A stretch of 51,587 bases of DNA, taken from positions 1 through 51,587 of the forward strand of contig CABUWA010000001.1 of assembly GCA_902495085.1 (NCBI GenBank), given 5' to 3'. The position numbers and the translations under genes were made by a program. This DNA comes from an uncultured Collinsella sp. Its GTDB lineage: Bacteria > Actinomycetota > Coriobacteriia > Coriobacteriales > Coriobacteriaceae. Shown here in pieces: positions 8,233 through 16,318 of the stretch. Within the stretch, counting starts at the first letter, position 1; each line of letters starts with the position of its first letter. Below the pieces are notes generated by a model. The model ran no database searches, was not told the DNA's origin, and saw only the letters and a program-made list of their open reading frames with translations.

Positions 8233-9496
8233 TGAGTACCTCCAGCAGCACACGTTCAATCAGCCTCGTGTGCATGTGAACTCCCGTGTTGAGACCTACC
8301 GAGGAGCATGGAAGCAGGTCTACGATCTCATCTGAATCGACAAGATCGAGCGGACCAGGCTTTCCGCTCCTGAAACGATTGACCTCCCTGATAAGCCGGC
8401 TCTTATCCCTAAACAGCCCGATTAGCTCCTCCTCGTTATTCAGCACCAAACCGGACCCATGCTCAACGACAAAGTCGGCGACATTGCCTGCACATGCACT
8501 CGAAATCGTATAAGCGTTTGCGGAGTAAGATTCCATACAGGTGTAGCTATAGGTCTCTGGGCAAGATGGCCACATGACAACGATGGCAATCTCGCACTCC
8601 CTGAGAGAGTCGGTCATGGCATTTGGGTGCTTCTCATCAAATTCGACAAACCGCTTGTTCATCCCTGGATACATATCGTTCGAGCTGTTGAAGACGAAGA
8701 ACTCGTACTCTTGTTCATCGACCGCAGATACGAGGCGAAGCCAGGTCTCCCAGCCCTTTGTCTTCCTCGGCATCCCCAGAAAGGCAACCCTGATGCGCTC
8801 CCCTGCGTTCAGAGGACGTCTGTTGCCCAGATACTCTCCAAGCAGCTTTTGGTGCGGTATTACATCAACAAGGCCCTCGTATTGGGGCCTGAATGAGAGG
8901 AACCGATTCTTCGTATAGGTCGAAGGTGCAACAAAACGGAGATTTTTGATGGAGTCAAACAGCCCTTGGATCTTCGACTCCACACGAAGGCTGTTACTGA
9001 AGTGGGGGCATTTCTCGCAGGGAGCGTCGCCGAGCCTTGAGCTGTCACAAAAGCCGCTCCTATTTTGGAGGTTATAGCTTGTACAACACAGGTAATAGTC
9101 GTGGAGAAAGGCCCTGACCGGTGTTTTGCCTGTAACTTTTAGCAGTTCGGAGACTTTCTCAAGGCTCACGTACAGAAGGTGGTGGATATGAAGCTCAAGA
9201 AGGCTGAAGCCGCTTTTTTGCCAGCTGCAAAGGGCCTCGCACACCTGGGCAATACTGAAAACACCAGCCTCCACCCCGTCGACCGTAACCCCGAATTCGC
9301 AAAATAGCATCTGGTCGTCCCTGAACAGGGTCTTCTTAACCGAGTGGAGATAGACGTAACTTATGCCGTGCGACGCCATGGCCTGCTGATTCGCCATAAT
9401 AGCCTTTGGGGTGCCGGTCTTGTCCTTGAGATAGTCGCAAAAGGCAAGCGCTAGGACGTACCCACTATTGTGCGGTTTGGGGATGCTTTTACTCAT
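8219..9496 (-). CDS. glycosyltransferase, GT-B-like, with cysteine cluster
   Basis: Protein of 425 residues. The central part has FLHDYYLCCTSYNLQ and a cysteine-rich insertion (CDSSRLGDAPCEKCPHFS), followed by VAPSTYTKNRFL and VAFLGMPRKTKGWETWLRLV, which match the start of the second Rossmann half of GT-B glycosyltransferases. The C-terminal region has CPETYSYTCMESYSANAY and VADFVVEHGSGLVL, like the donor-binding E..G segment of GT4 proteins. ATG 9496 with GGGAAG upstream lies one base after the GT2 stop; a TTG at 9511 is less likely. It probably adds one sugar of the repeat unit; donor and linkage are unknown. Confidence 0.7.
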   Translation of the reverse strand: MSKSIPKPHNSGYVLALAFCDYLKDKTGTPKAIMANQQAMASHGISYVYLHSVKKTLFRDDQMLFCEFGVTVDGVEAGVFSIAQVCEALCSWQKSGFSLLELHIHHLLYVSLEKVSELLKVTGKTPVRAFLHDYYLCCTSYNLQNRSGFCDSSRLGDAPCEKCPHFSNSLRVESKIQGLFDSIKNLRFVAPSTYTKNRFLSFRPQYEGLVDVIPHQKLLGEYLGNRRPLNAGERIRVAFLGMPRKTKGWETWLRLVSAVDEQEYEFFVFNSSNDMYPGMNKRFVEFDEKHPNAMTDSLRECEIAIVVMWPSCPETYSYTCMESYSANAYTISSACAGNVADFVVEHGSGLVLNNEEELIGLFRDKSRLIREVNRFRSGKPGPLDLVDSDEIVDLLPCSSVGLNTGVHMHTRLIERVLLEVLNARS

Positions 9497-9497
9497 A

Positions 9498-10436
9498 TCA
9501 TCGCTTCCCAAACAAGAGGAGAGATCTATTGAAAAGGCCCTCTTGTAGACTGCCGAAATTCAGCCTCGAAGAGAAAGAAACCCTGCACCTAGCCATGAAA
9601 GAAGCGTCCATTTTCGATACCAACTCTCCAAGAGCACGCTCTGGAGGAAGAATGCAGTCGGAATAAGTTGAAAGAAGTCCAGTAACTTGCTTTGCAAGAG
9701 TAATCTCTCGCGGATGACAAAAACTATTGATTTTCTCAATCACTTTAGATGGTAAATCAGTACTCACACCGACCACATTACGACCATGCTGGCGATATCC
9801 CATATGAGGAGAAGCATCGAAAACAATCCGATAACCCAGCAGCACGCATAGATTAGCTATCAGCTTATCATGCATGATGACGGGATGGGGCAGCTCATGC
9901 AAGCAAACAACTTCCCAAATACGCCTATCAAATACTTGCGTACATCCCATAGGTGACCCAATGCAAAGCTGGTTGAGAGGGTCGTTATCTCGATAAGATA
10001 TGCACCTTTGTTGCCCATAGGTTAACCGGCCCATCTCATTACCAGCTGAATCTACAAGTCTTGAATTGCAATGATAAAGAGCCAAATTCTCCTGCTTCTT
10101 AAGCTGTTTAATCGCAGTTATCAGTTTATCGCTATCCCAAATATCATCTTGGTCGGAAAACGCATAGTAATCAGCTTCGGGAGCATTCCGCAACAACGTC
10201 AAAAACCCTAAAGCAGGTCCTAGGTTTTCTCCTGTTAACAAAGTCAGACTGCCCTCATCTGCATAGCGCTGCAGAAGATCACGAGTACCATCAGATGACC
10301 CGTCATCACGGACAAAAAGACGTACGTCAACTTCAGCCTGCGAGAGAATGCTGTCAATTTGTTCTGAAATAAATGGGATGCCGTTGTATGACGCCATTAA
10401 TACGACGCACTTTGGCACCTTGGAATTACTCAACAT
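9498..10436 (-). CDS. GT2 family glycosyltransferase
   Basis: GT-A fold enzyme. ATG 10436 gives VVLMASYNGIPFISEQIDSI, then LFVRDDGSSDGT (nucleotide-sugar binding), ENLGPALGF and YYAFSDQDDIWDSDKL, the DxD-type metal site, with PMGCTQVFDR further on. It resembles rhamnosyl- and galactosyltransferases of O-antigen loci, which fits the dTDP-rhamnose genes at the operon end. AAGG lies about 8 bases before the chosen start; the frame remains open upstream to 10508 without a better site. It is about 312 residues. Low GC compared with housekeeping genes suggests acquisition by transfer. Confidence 0.85.
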   Translation of the reverse strand: MLSNSKVPKCVVLMASYNGIPFISEQIDSILSQAEVDVRLFVRDDGSSDGTRDLLQRYADEGSLTLLTGENLGPALGFLTLLRNAPEADYYAFSDQDDIWDSDKLITAIKQLKKQENLALYHCNSRLVDSAGNEMGRLTYGQQRCISYRDNDPLNQLCIGSPMGCTQVFDRRIWEVVCLHELPHPVIMHDKLIANLCVLLGYRIVFDASPHMGYRQHGRNVVGVSTDLPSKVIEKINSFCHPREITLAKQVTGLLSTYSDCILPPERALGELVSKMDASFMARCRVSFSSRLNFGSLQEGLFNRSLLLFGKR

Positions 10437-10482
10437 ATGGATTACCTTATCATTAATGCCTAAAGCAAACGCTCTCGATGTG

Positions 10483-11610
10483 TTAACCCCTGAGCAAACC
10501 CAGTGCAAGCAGTATATCCTTGACCAAGTACTTGGCGCAGTCTTTTGGCCTCGCCCTGAGAACGAGTCGGTTAACCCGTACCCCGTTACGAAAGCCGTCC
10601 ATAAAGGTATTTCTTTCTATAGGCTTCGTCGAAGGACGTTGAAGCTGTTCATTGTTGGCCACAGCTAGACCAGGATCAACCGGCAAAAGCTCAAGGTCCG
10701 TCATTTCTAACAGTTCTCGACCCTTGTCTGTCTGCACAAGTGCGAGGGATATCCCGTTCGCGACCTCATCAGAAAGCTCGCTACCCCATGAATCGCCAAG
10801 CGTAATATCGGAGACACGATCACCCTTGGCGTAGCGGCAGGAGTAGCAGCCTTCCGTATACGGTAAACCCGAGAGGAAAGCAATCGAGTAGCGATCGCGG
10901 ACACCCGTCCTACCCACAGTTTCAGCTCCGCGATAGCGGAGCTGAAACTGGACTTTCTTTCGAAAGTCCAGTATCAGCTCATTAGACAGGTTGTTACCTG
11001 TCTCTTCCAAGAATCGGCTCAGGACCTTGGGGGACGGTGAACCATGACAGATAAGGTCGATGGTGTAAAGGGAATCGGCTAAACGGCTTCCAACGAAGTT
11101 ACGCATCGCAGCAACCTGACAAGGAAGACCGATAAAGAGAACCCTTTGACCACCTTGCAGGGCCTCCCTAACCTCGCGGTACGCACCAAGCGGATTGCTT
11201 TTGACGTATTTGGAGCCTTGGGCCCTCCTCAAGTAATCCGCATCAGAAGTGAGGTGGAACCGGAACTCACCGCCCTCCTGTGCACATGAACACACTAATC
11301 CATTTGACGCCACAAACGCCTCCGAGATGGCCGTAGCCAGACCCCCGGACGAAGATGACATTCTGAGCGATGTATCTTTCGCCCACCCCTGTAGCCACTC
11401 GAGAGGACGCAACGAAGATGGGGATACCATCTGGGGACACGTTTTCTCGCACAGTCCACATCCCACGCACCTTGTAGGATCAATACGGGCGTTATACGCC
11501 TCAATCGTATCCTCAATGGCAATCGCTCCATGTCGGCATGAATCGACGCAGGCCATACAGCCAGCGCACATATCCTTCTTGCATACCGTCCTAGTGCCAA
11601 CGTTTGACAA
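10483..11610 (-). CDS. FrhB-like iron-sulfur protein (coenzyme F420 hydrogenase/dehydrogenase beta-subunit family), copy 2
   Basis: Same architecture as the protein at 3050-4267 but clearly diverged. Ferredoxin motifs are CAGCMACVDSC and CVGCGLCEKTCP, followed by SSSSGGLATAI, SKYVKSN, GLPCQVAAMRNFVG, DLICHGSPSP and DITLGDSWGS. The ORF opens with a TTG at 11625, but TTG 11610 follows GAGGAG at good spacing and starts 4 bp after the stop of the preceding pyruvyl-transferase-family gene. It has 375 residues. The adjacency to a pyruvyl-transferase-family gene suggests both act on the same glycan modification. Two back-to-back hairpins occur in the coding DNA at the codons homologous to those of copy 1. 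Confidence 0.85.
   Translation of the reverse strand: MSNVGTRTVCKKDMCAGCMACVDSCRHGAIAIEDTIEAYNARIDPTRCVGCGLCEKTCPQMVSPSSLRPLEWLQGWAKDTSLRMSSSSGGLATAISEAFVASNGLVCSCAQEGGEFRFHLTSDADYLRRAQGSKYVKSNPLGAYREVREALQGGQRVLFIGLPCQVAAMRNFVGSRLADSLYTIDLICHGSPSPKVLSRFLEETGNNLSNELILDFRKKVQFQLRYRGAETVGRTGVRDRYSIAFLSGLPYTEGCYSCRYAKGDRVSDITLGDSWGSELSDEVANGISLALVQTDKGRELLEMTDLELLPVDPGLAVANNEQLQRPSTKPIERNTFMDGFRNGVRVNRLVLRARPKDCAKYLVKDILLALGLLRG
10918..10971 (-). repeat. tandem hairpins inside FrhB-like gene 2
   Basis: First hairpin: 14-bp perfect arms at 10918-10931 and 10936-10949, loop GATA on the plus strand. Second hairpin: 10-bp perfect arms at 10948-10957 and 10962-10971, loop TTTC (GAAA in the mRNA, a stable tetraloop class). 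They overlap by two bases. The encoded peptide is LDFRKKVQFQLRYRGAET. Confidence 0.92.
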
Positions 11611-11614
11611 TGCC

Positions 11615-12718
11615 CTACTCCTCAATCATGCTCTTGAGCTGCGCTAGGGACTTCTCCCTCTCCGCACCCATCACGTCGTTGACCCGACCAAAGTCAATCT
11701 GCTTGGATGCTAACTCGACATCATCTAGATTCTGAAGCACTCTGTCCGTGAGGTCCGTGAGTCGCAGAATACTCACGTTCCTGCTCGAGGTTCCGTTCTT
11801 GGGCAGCACTTCTACCAGCGGCGTATTGAGATTTATGGCAAAAGCCGTACCGTGGAACGAGTCCGTGACTAGGCATGCTGCGTTGTCGACATACGAGAGA
11901 AACTCAGCAAGCGTCGGCAGCCACTTGAACTTGCCCTCGCGTGAGGCCTGGTGCAGGCTTGCGGAGATCCGTATCAGGGGCAAGCCAAGCTTTTTGGCAA
12001 CCTTCACGGCGTACTGCCCCACCGTCGGGTCGCTGTGAATCTGGTAGACGAGGATGTATTCGCCCTTCGGGGCAGGTGCCGCCATCCTTCTCCACGCCTC
12101 GCCATCAAGCAGCAGCGTGGGATCGACAACCTGTCCGGCCTCTATGCCCCACGAGGCAAGCTGCTCGCGCGCGGCATCCTCGCGTACGAACACGGCCTCA
12201 TATGCTCGAAGGTCCTCGAGAAACCTGGGGCGCACGCTATCCGGGATATTCTTCTTACCAAAGCTTGCCGCATATGAGATGCGCCTTGCGCCCTCGGGAG
12301 CAAACTCAAGCGCGTATGACAGGTCGTATGCGCCCGAGCTGATGGGACCCCACACCTGATCGCTTCCAGTCATATAGACATCGGCCTTGGGCGGATTAGC
12401 CTTCAGCTCCTCCAGGGATGCATAGTGAGGGCTCATCTTAAGCAGCTGGGAACGCTCACGCGCAAACCGCTTGCCCGCCACCCTTGTCTCAGGCTCCATC
12501 AGAAGTCTGTAGACAGACTTCTTCAACGGGTTCCCGTTCCAGGACGGCTTTGTCGAAAGAAGCGTCCTCACCTGCTGGGATACGTCCTCACAAGCAGGTA
12601 CATAGTCCATAATCTCGAACTCATGCCCCAAGCTCTCTACCGCTCGTTGTGTCGCATATGCCTGGAGCAGGGAGCCATAATTAGAGATTGCGTGCCTGGT
12701 TATGCAGGATACTTTCAC
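11615..12718 (-). CDS. polysaccharide pyruvyl transferase family protein, copy 2
   Basis: GTG 12718 with a GGAGG six bases upstream gives MKVSCITRHAISNYGSLLQA, the family's N-terminal N-x-G-x-x-L-Q/A-A motif. Further marks are YMTGSDQVWGP, RISYAASFGK, VVDPTLLLDGEAW and ACLVTDSFHGTAFAINLNTP. About 367 residues. It belongs to the same family as the protein at 5774-6847 but is only distantly similar. It is followed after 4 bp by an FrhB-like gene, so the two are likely co-translated. A 9-10-bp hairpin lies in the coding DNA at 12501-12522. The acceptor and the added group cannot be inferred. Confidence 0.87.
   Translation of the reverse strand: MKVSCITRHAISNYGSLLQAYATQRAVESLGHEFEIMDYVPACEDVSQQVRTLLSTKPSWNGNPLKKSVYRLLMEPETRVAGKRFARERSQLLKMSPHYASLEELKANPPKADVYMTGSDQVWGPISSGAYDLSYALEFAPEGARRISYAASFGKKNIPDSVRPRFLEDLRAYEAVFVREDAAREQLASWGIEAGQVVDPTLLLDGEAWRRMAAPAPKGEYILVYQIHSDPTVGQYAVKVAKKLGLPLIRISASLHQASREGKFKWLPTLAEFLSYVDNAACLVTDSFHGTAFAINLNTPLVEVLPKNGTSSRNVSILRLTDLTDRVLQNLDDVELASKQIDFGRVNDVMGAEREKSLAQLKSMIEE
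12501..12522. repeat. intragenic hairpin in pyruvyl-transferase-family gene 2
   Basis: AGAAGTCTG and CAGACTTCT flank a TAGA tetraloop; the arms are perfect. Confidence 0.85.
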
Positions 12719-12790
12719 GTGTTTCCTCCGATTGATATCGAGCAACCGCTATTTCTGAATTTTTGCATTCGATTTTTCCACCCGGCTGCA

Positions 12791-13927
12791 CTACAGCGCC
12801 TCCTCAGTCTCGTACACGTGCGCGTCGGCTCGGCTTGCGTCGGAAAGGCCGTCGTTGATCGCGGCGTGCATGTCGCAGGTGGAAAGAGCGTCCAGCTCCT
12901 CCTTCGTCACCTTGCCCGACTCGTAGTCGCGCACGATGGGGAGCTCGTGCATGTCGAACTTCTTGCCGGGCTTGAGCTTGTGCGCCAGCACCCACGACGC
13001 GGGTTTCCAGATGTACTTGTGCATGGCAGGAGACACGGAGCCGATCATCCAGCAGTTGCGGTCGCAGTGGCGCACGCAGCCGCGCACTTTCTCGGCCTGG
13101 GCGCTCTCCCACAGCTCATCCCAAGACTCGTCGTTAAGGTTGCCCATAACGAGCTTCTCCTTGGTGCCGTTGCAGGGCATGACGTCGCCGTAGGGGTCGA
13201 TGAAGAACGTGTCGAACGCCATATCGCACGGGAGCAGGCGCTTCTGCCCATAGATGTAGTTGATGAGGCCCATGTTGAAGTACGCGCGGAACCACTTCTT
13301 GGGCTCGTTGGACTTGAGGAGCTCGTTTACCAGGTCCTCGAAGTTCTGGGCCACCATGGGACGGTCCTTGATGATGTTCTTCGCCTCGACAAAGTAGAAG
13401 CTGTTGTGCAGGCTGGCGGTGGCGAACTCCATGCCGAGCTCGTCGGAAAGCTTGTACAGCGGCACCAAGTCCGCAGCGTTGCGATCCTGCACCGTCATGC
13501 CAAAGCCCACGTCCGGGTGCTTCATTTCCACGAGCTTCTTGAGCGTCTCGTAGCCGCGGTTGAAGCCGTTCTGGAGACCGCGGATCTCATCGTTGGTCTG
13601 CTGCAGACCCTCGATGGAGATGCGGATTCCCACCTGGGGGAATTCCTCGGCAAGGGCGATGATGCGGTCGGTGAAGAAGCCGTTGGTGGAGATGACGATG
13701 CGGTCGGACTTCTTGTACAGCTCGCGCACGATATCCGCAAGGTCGGTCCTGATGAAGGGCTCGCCACCGGTGATGTTGGTGAAGTACATGCGCGGGAGCT
13801 TCTTGATCACGTCGAGGGAGAGCTCCTCCTCCGGACGGCTGGGAGCCTTGTAGCGGTTGCACATGGTGCAGCGCGCGTTGCAGCGGTACGTTACGATTAC
13901 GGTTCCGTTGAGTTTCTTCTCGGCCAT
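12791..13927 (-). CDS. radical SAM/SPASM domain protein of a capsule locus
   Basis: A 378-residue radical SAM enzyme. The CNARCTMC motif near residue 16 binds the SAM-cleaving [4Fe-4S] cluster, and NITGGEPFIR and STNGF follow as expected. The C-terminal half has LPCDMAFDTFFIDPYGDVMPC and later RGCVRHCDRNCW, matching a SPASM auxiliary-cluster domain. Such proteins usually modify peptides; homologues in polysaccharide clusters have no assigned reaction that I can name. No precursor peptide gene is visible nearby, so the substrate may be a sugar nucleotide or lipid-linked sugar (inference). It lies 3 bp after a GT4 gene and 72 bp before the pyruvyl-transferase-family gene, within one transcription unit. 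Confidence 0.85.
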   Translation of the reverse strand: MAEKKLNGTVIVTYRCNARCTMCNRYKAPSRPEEELSLDVIKKLPRMYFTNITGGEPFIRTDLADIVRELYKKSDRIVISTNGFFTDRIIALAEEFPQVGIRISIEGLQQTNDEIRGLQNGFNRGYETLKKLVEMKHPDVGFGMTVQDRNAADLVPLYKLSDELGMEFATASLHNSFYFVEAKNIIKDRPMVAQNFEDLVNELLKSNEPKKWFRAYFNMGLINYIYGQKRLLPCDMAFDTFFIDPYGDVMPCNGTKEKLVMGNLNDESWDELWESAQAEKVRGCVRHCDRNCWMIGSVSPAMHKYIWKPASWVLAHKLKPGKKFDMHELPIVRDYESGKVTKEELDALSTCDMHAAINDGLSDASRADAHVYETEEAL

Positions 13928-13930
13928 GGG

Positions 13931-15214
13931 TTAGGCCACCACCTTCCGGTCAATTAGTTCTTGATACAGGGAGACGAGATTCCGGATGTATTCCTCTTGA
14001 TTACAGTTCTCTGCCACGAATGAACGGCAATGCGCGCTCATCGCGGCGTAAGCCGCAGGATCGGCGGCCACCGCCGCACCCCTACGGATTGCATCTGCGA
14101 GTCCTGCCTCATCGTGGGCTTCAGCCAGGAAGCCCGTTTCACCCTCACGTACCAGCTCGGGTATTCCGCCCATGTTCGTACCGATAACGGGCTTGCCCGC
14201 GGCGAGTGCCTCGAGAACCGCATATGGCGCGTTCTCGAGCCACTCTGACGGCGCAGCCGCCAGAGTGGCTCGATTCACAAGTCCGCGCAGGGCGTCACCG
14301 GTTTTATATCCAACCAGCTCAATCCTCGAGCTTATTTCGTTTGGCATTGCGGAAACTTTGACCTTCACAGCATCACATTCAGGGCCATCGCCTGCAATAA
14401 CAAGACGCCAATCAGGGATCACCGGTGCCGCCTTCTCAAAAGCATGCACGAGCGTTAACACGCCTTTCTCGCGAGAAAGGCGTCCCAGATACAGCATGTA
14501 GGGATCTTCATTATTTTGGTTGGCAACTTCCCGTGACATCGAATCGGGATTCAGGAAATTCCGCATGAGGACAAGCTGACGCTCGGGAAGCCCCGCTTCA
14601 ATAAACTTGTTCCGCATGAACTCACTCGGGCAGATGATGCGATCGAGACGTGAATAGGTTTTGTGCCGTTTAAGCCACTCCGCCTCAGCCACCGCTAACG
14701 CGCTTTTTGCGATCGAACCCTTTACGCACTTCTTCTTAAGGCAATTGCCAAAATGACCCCCGAGACACGAATCGCAAACGTTGCCCTCGGAATCAAGCAT
14801 AAGATAGCTCGGGCAAGCAAGAATCAAGTCGTGCGAGGTATACACAACCGGCGTTGGATGCTGCTTTAGCCAAGGAGCGTCCAAGATGGAAAACGTAATC
14901 TGCCTATGAGTGAGATTGAGATGGATTACATCGGGCTGGAATTCACGGCACAGCGCATCGAACTTCTCGCGCGCCTCTTTGGAATACACAAGTGCCTGCG
15001 CGGCCTTCGCCTTATCGACAATAGAGCTCGGTCCGTTATAGTCGCGATTCGTTACAAAGTAACGCGACCACTCAGTCGGCTCATTACGCTCATCCTCCAT
15101 GCTGAAGAAGGCAACTTCATGCCCAAGAGCGCGAAGACCATCGGCAAGAGCAAAGTAGTACGTCTCGCTTCCACCCTTGCGCCAATGAAACTTATTTACA
15201 AGAAGGATCTTCAT
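13931..15214 (-). CDS. GT4 family glycosyltransferase
   Basis: GT-B enzyme of 427 residues. The N-terminus KILLVNKFHWRKGGSETYYF has the GG.E acceptor-side motif; the middle has VVYTSHDLILACPSYLML and a cysteine cluster (CDSCLGGHFGNCLKKKC) also seen in other capsule GT4 proteins. The donor half has YMLYLGRLSREKGVLTL, GDGPE and APSEWLENAPYAVLEALA with the E..G/A donor motif. Its ATG overlaps the upstream stop as TAATG. The first visible residues look cytosolic, without signal peptide. Two strong hairpins lie in its coding DNA (14236-14272 and 14461-14482). Sugar specificity is unknown. Confidence 0.88.
   Translation of the reverse strand: MKILLVNKFHWRKGGSETYYFALADGLRALGHEVAFFSMEDERNEPTEWSRYFVTNRDYNGPSSIVDKAKAAQALVYSKEAREKFDALCREFQPDVIHLNLTHRQITFSILDAPWLKQHPTPVVYTSHDLILACPSYLMLDSEGNVCDSCLGGHFGNCLKKKCVKGSIAKSALAVAEAEWLKRHKTYSRLDRIICPSEFMRNKFIEAGLPERQLVLMRNFLNPDSMSREVANQNNEDPYMLYLGRLSREKGVLTLVHAFEKAAPVIPDWRLVIAGDGPECDAVKVKVSAMPNEISSRIELVGYKTGDALRGLVNRATLAAAPSEWLENAPYAVLEALAAGKPVIGTNMGGIPELVREGETGFLAEAHDEAGLADAIRRGAAVAADPAAYAAMSAHCRSFVAENCNQEEYIRNLVSLYQELIDRKVVA
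14236..14272. repeat. 37-nt hairpin inside GT4 gene
   Basis: Perfect 12-bp arms at 14236-14247 and 14261-14272. Inside them CGGC and GCCG pair around GCA, with one A/C mismatch between the two stem parts, so nearly the whole segment can fold. Confidence 0.9.
14461..14482. repeat. 22-bp perfect palindrome inside GT4 gene
   Basis: CGCCTTTCT and AGAAAGGCG flank CGCG; the whole 22-mer equals its reverse complement. Confidence 0.92.
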
Positions 15215-16317
15215 TACGCAACACCCTCATACAAAGCAAGCGTCCTTTGGACGACGCTGTTCCAGTCATAGCCATTAATCGCGCGGTCACGTGCCATGGC
15301 GCCCAGCCTCTCCGCTTGGGCAGAATCCGCTATCAGGCCTTCAAGCACGTCGCGCAGCGCCCCCGCGTCTCCGTGTGGGAACGTGAGCCCGCAACCCTGC
15401 AGAACATCCGCGCACTCGGGAATATCCGAGGTAACGCATGCCGCACCGTGAGACATGGCCTCCAGCAAGCTCATGGGCAGGCCCTCAACGTCGGAGGGGA
15501 GCGCGTAGCAATACGCGTTGGAGTACAGCTCGGAGAGCAGGTTGCCCTCAACGTGGCCGGTAAAGAGCGCGCGGGGGTCGGACGCGGCAGCCTCTTTGAG
15601 CGCCACGGCGTAGTCGTCCGTATCGGAGGAGTCGCCCGCGATAACCAGGCGCTTATCCGTCTTTACCTGCTTGTACGCCTCCACCAACAGTTCCGGTCGC
15701 TTCTCGGGCACAATGCGACCGAGGTAGAGGACATAGGAGCCCTGGGTGAGCCCCAAGCGCTCGGAGATCTCCTTCGCGGGAAGATCCGCCTCGGGAGTGA
15801 TGCCGTTGGGAATGAGCGTAGCCTCGCGGCCGTAAGCCTCCTTGAAGTACTCCTGATTGCCCCGGGAAAGCACGATGAGCGCATCCGCGCACTTGGCCGC
15901 CGTCGCCTCGCCGAACTTGATGTACTTGGAAGCCAAGCCGCCCCATTTTGCACGCTGCCAGTCCAGGCCGTGGATCGTTGCCACGGTCCTGATGTCCGCG
16001 GAACGCGCAAAACGAAGGGGGACGCACGGCCCCTCTGCGTGATAGTGAATTACGTCTGCCCCGTCTTTGATGGCGGCCCTTGTTGCGGCAAAGCTGCTCG
16101 TGAGCGCAGAGAGCCCCTTGATGTCCAGAGCCTTTACGGGAACGATGCGGTAGCCATCCTTCTCGTAGGGCTCGGAAGGAGCTCCTTCGCCCATACGGTC
16201 GTAGCAGGTTACTTGGTGACCAAGGTCTGCCATACGGCGAGCAAGCTCGCCTACCACCACTTCTACGCCGCCCTCGCGCGAACCCGTTCTCTTTTGGCCT
16301 ATCATGGCGATGCGCAT
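15214..16317 (-). CDS. GT4 family glycosyltransferase
   Basis: GT-B fold of about 367 residues from ATG 16317, one base after the sugar-transferase stop, with GGGGAAGG upstream. Marks: RIAMIGQKRTGSREGGVEVVV (N-terminal glycine loop), VIHYHAEGP, VATIHGLDWQRAKWG, YVLYLGRIVPEKRPELLVEA, VIAGDSSD and ALPSDVEGLPMSLLEAM (donor E..G-like motif). This start and HGLDWQR.KW resemble capsular GT4 enzymes that add the second sugar after a WcaJ-type initiating transferase, consistent with its position directly after that gene. Confidence 0.9.
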   Translation of the reverse strand: MRIAMIGQKRTGSREGGVEVVVGELARRMADLGHQVTCYDRMGEGAPSEPYEKDGYRIVPVKALDIKGLSALTSSFAATRAAIKDGADVIHYHAEGPCVPLRFARSADIRTVATIHGLDWQRAKWGGLASKYIKFGEATAAKCADALIVLSRGNQEYFKEAYGREATLIPNGITPEADLPAKEISERLGLTQGSYVLYLGRIVPEKRPELLVEAYKQVKTDKRLVIAGDSSDTDDYAVALKEAAASDPRALFTGHVEGNLLSELYSNAYCYALPSDVEGLPMSLLEAMSHGAACVTSDIPECADVLQGCGLTFPHGDAGALRDVLEGLIADSAQAERLGAMARDRAINGYDWNSVVQRTLALYEGVA

Positions 16318-16318
16318 G

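Noticed and set aside
12425..13957. Plus-strand ORF of 510 codons opposite the radical SAM gene
   Set aside because: The radical SAM protein on the minus strand has all expected motifs; the plus-strand frame is a composition artefact.
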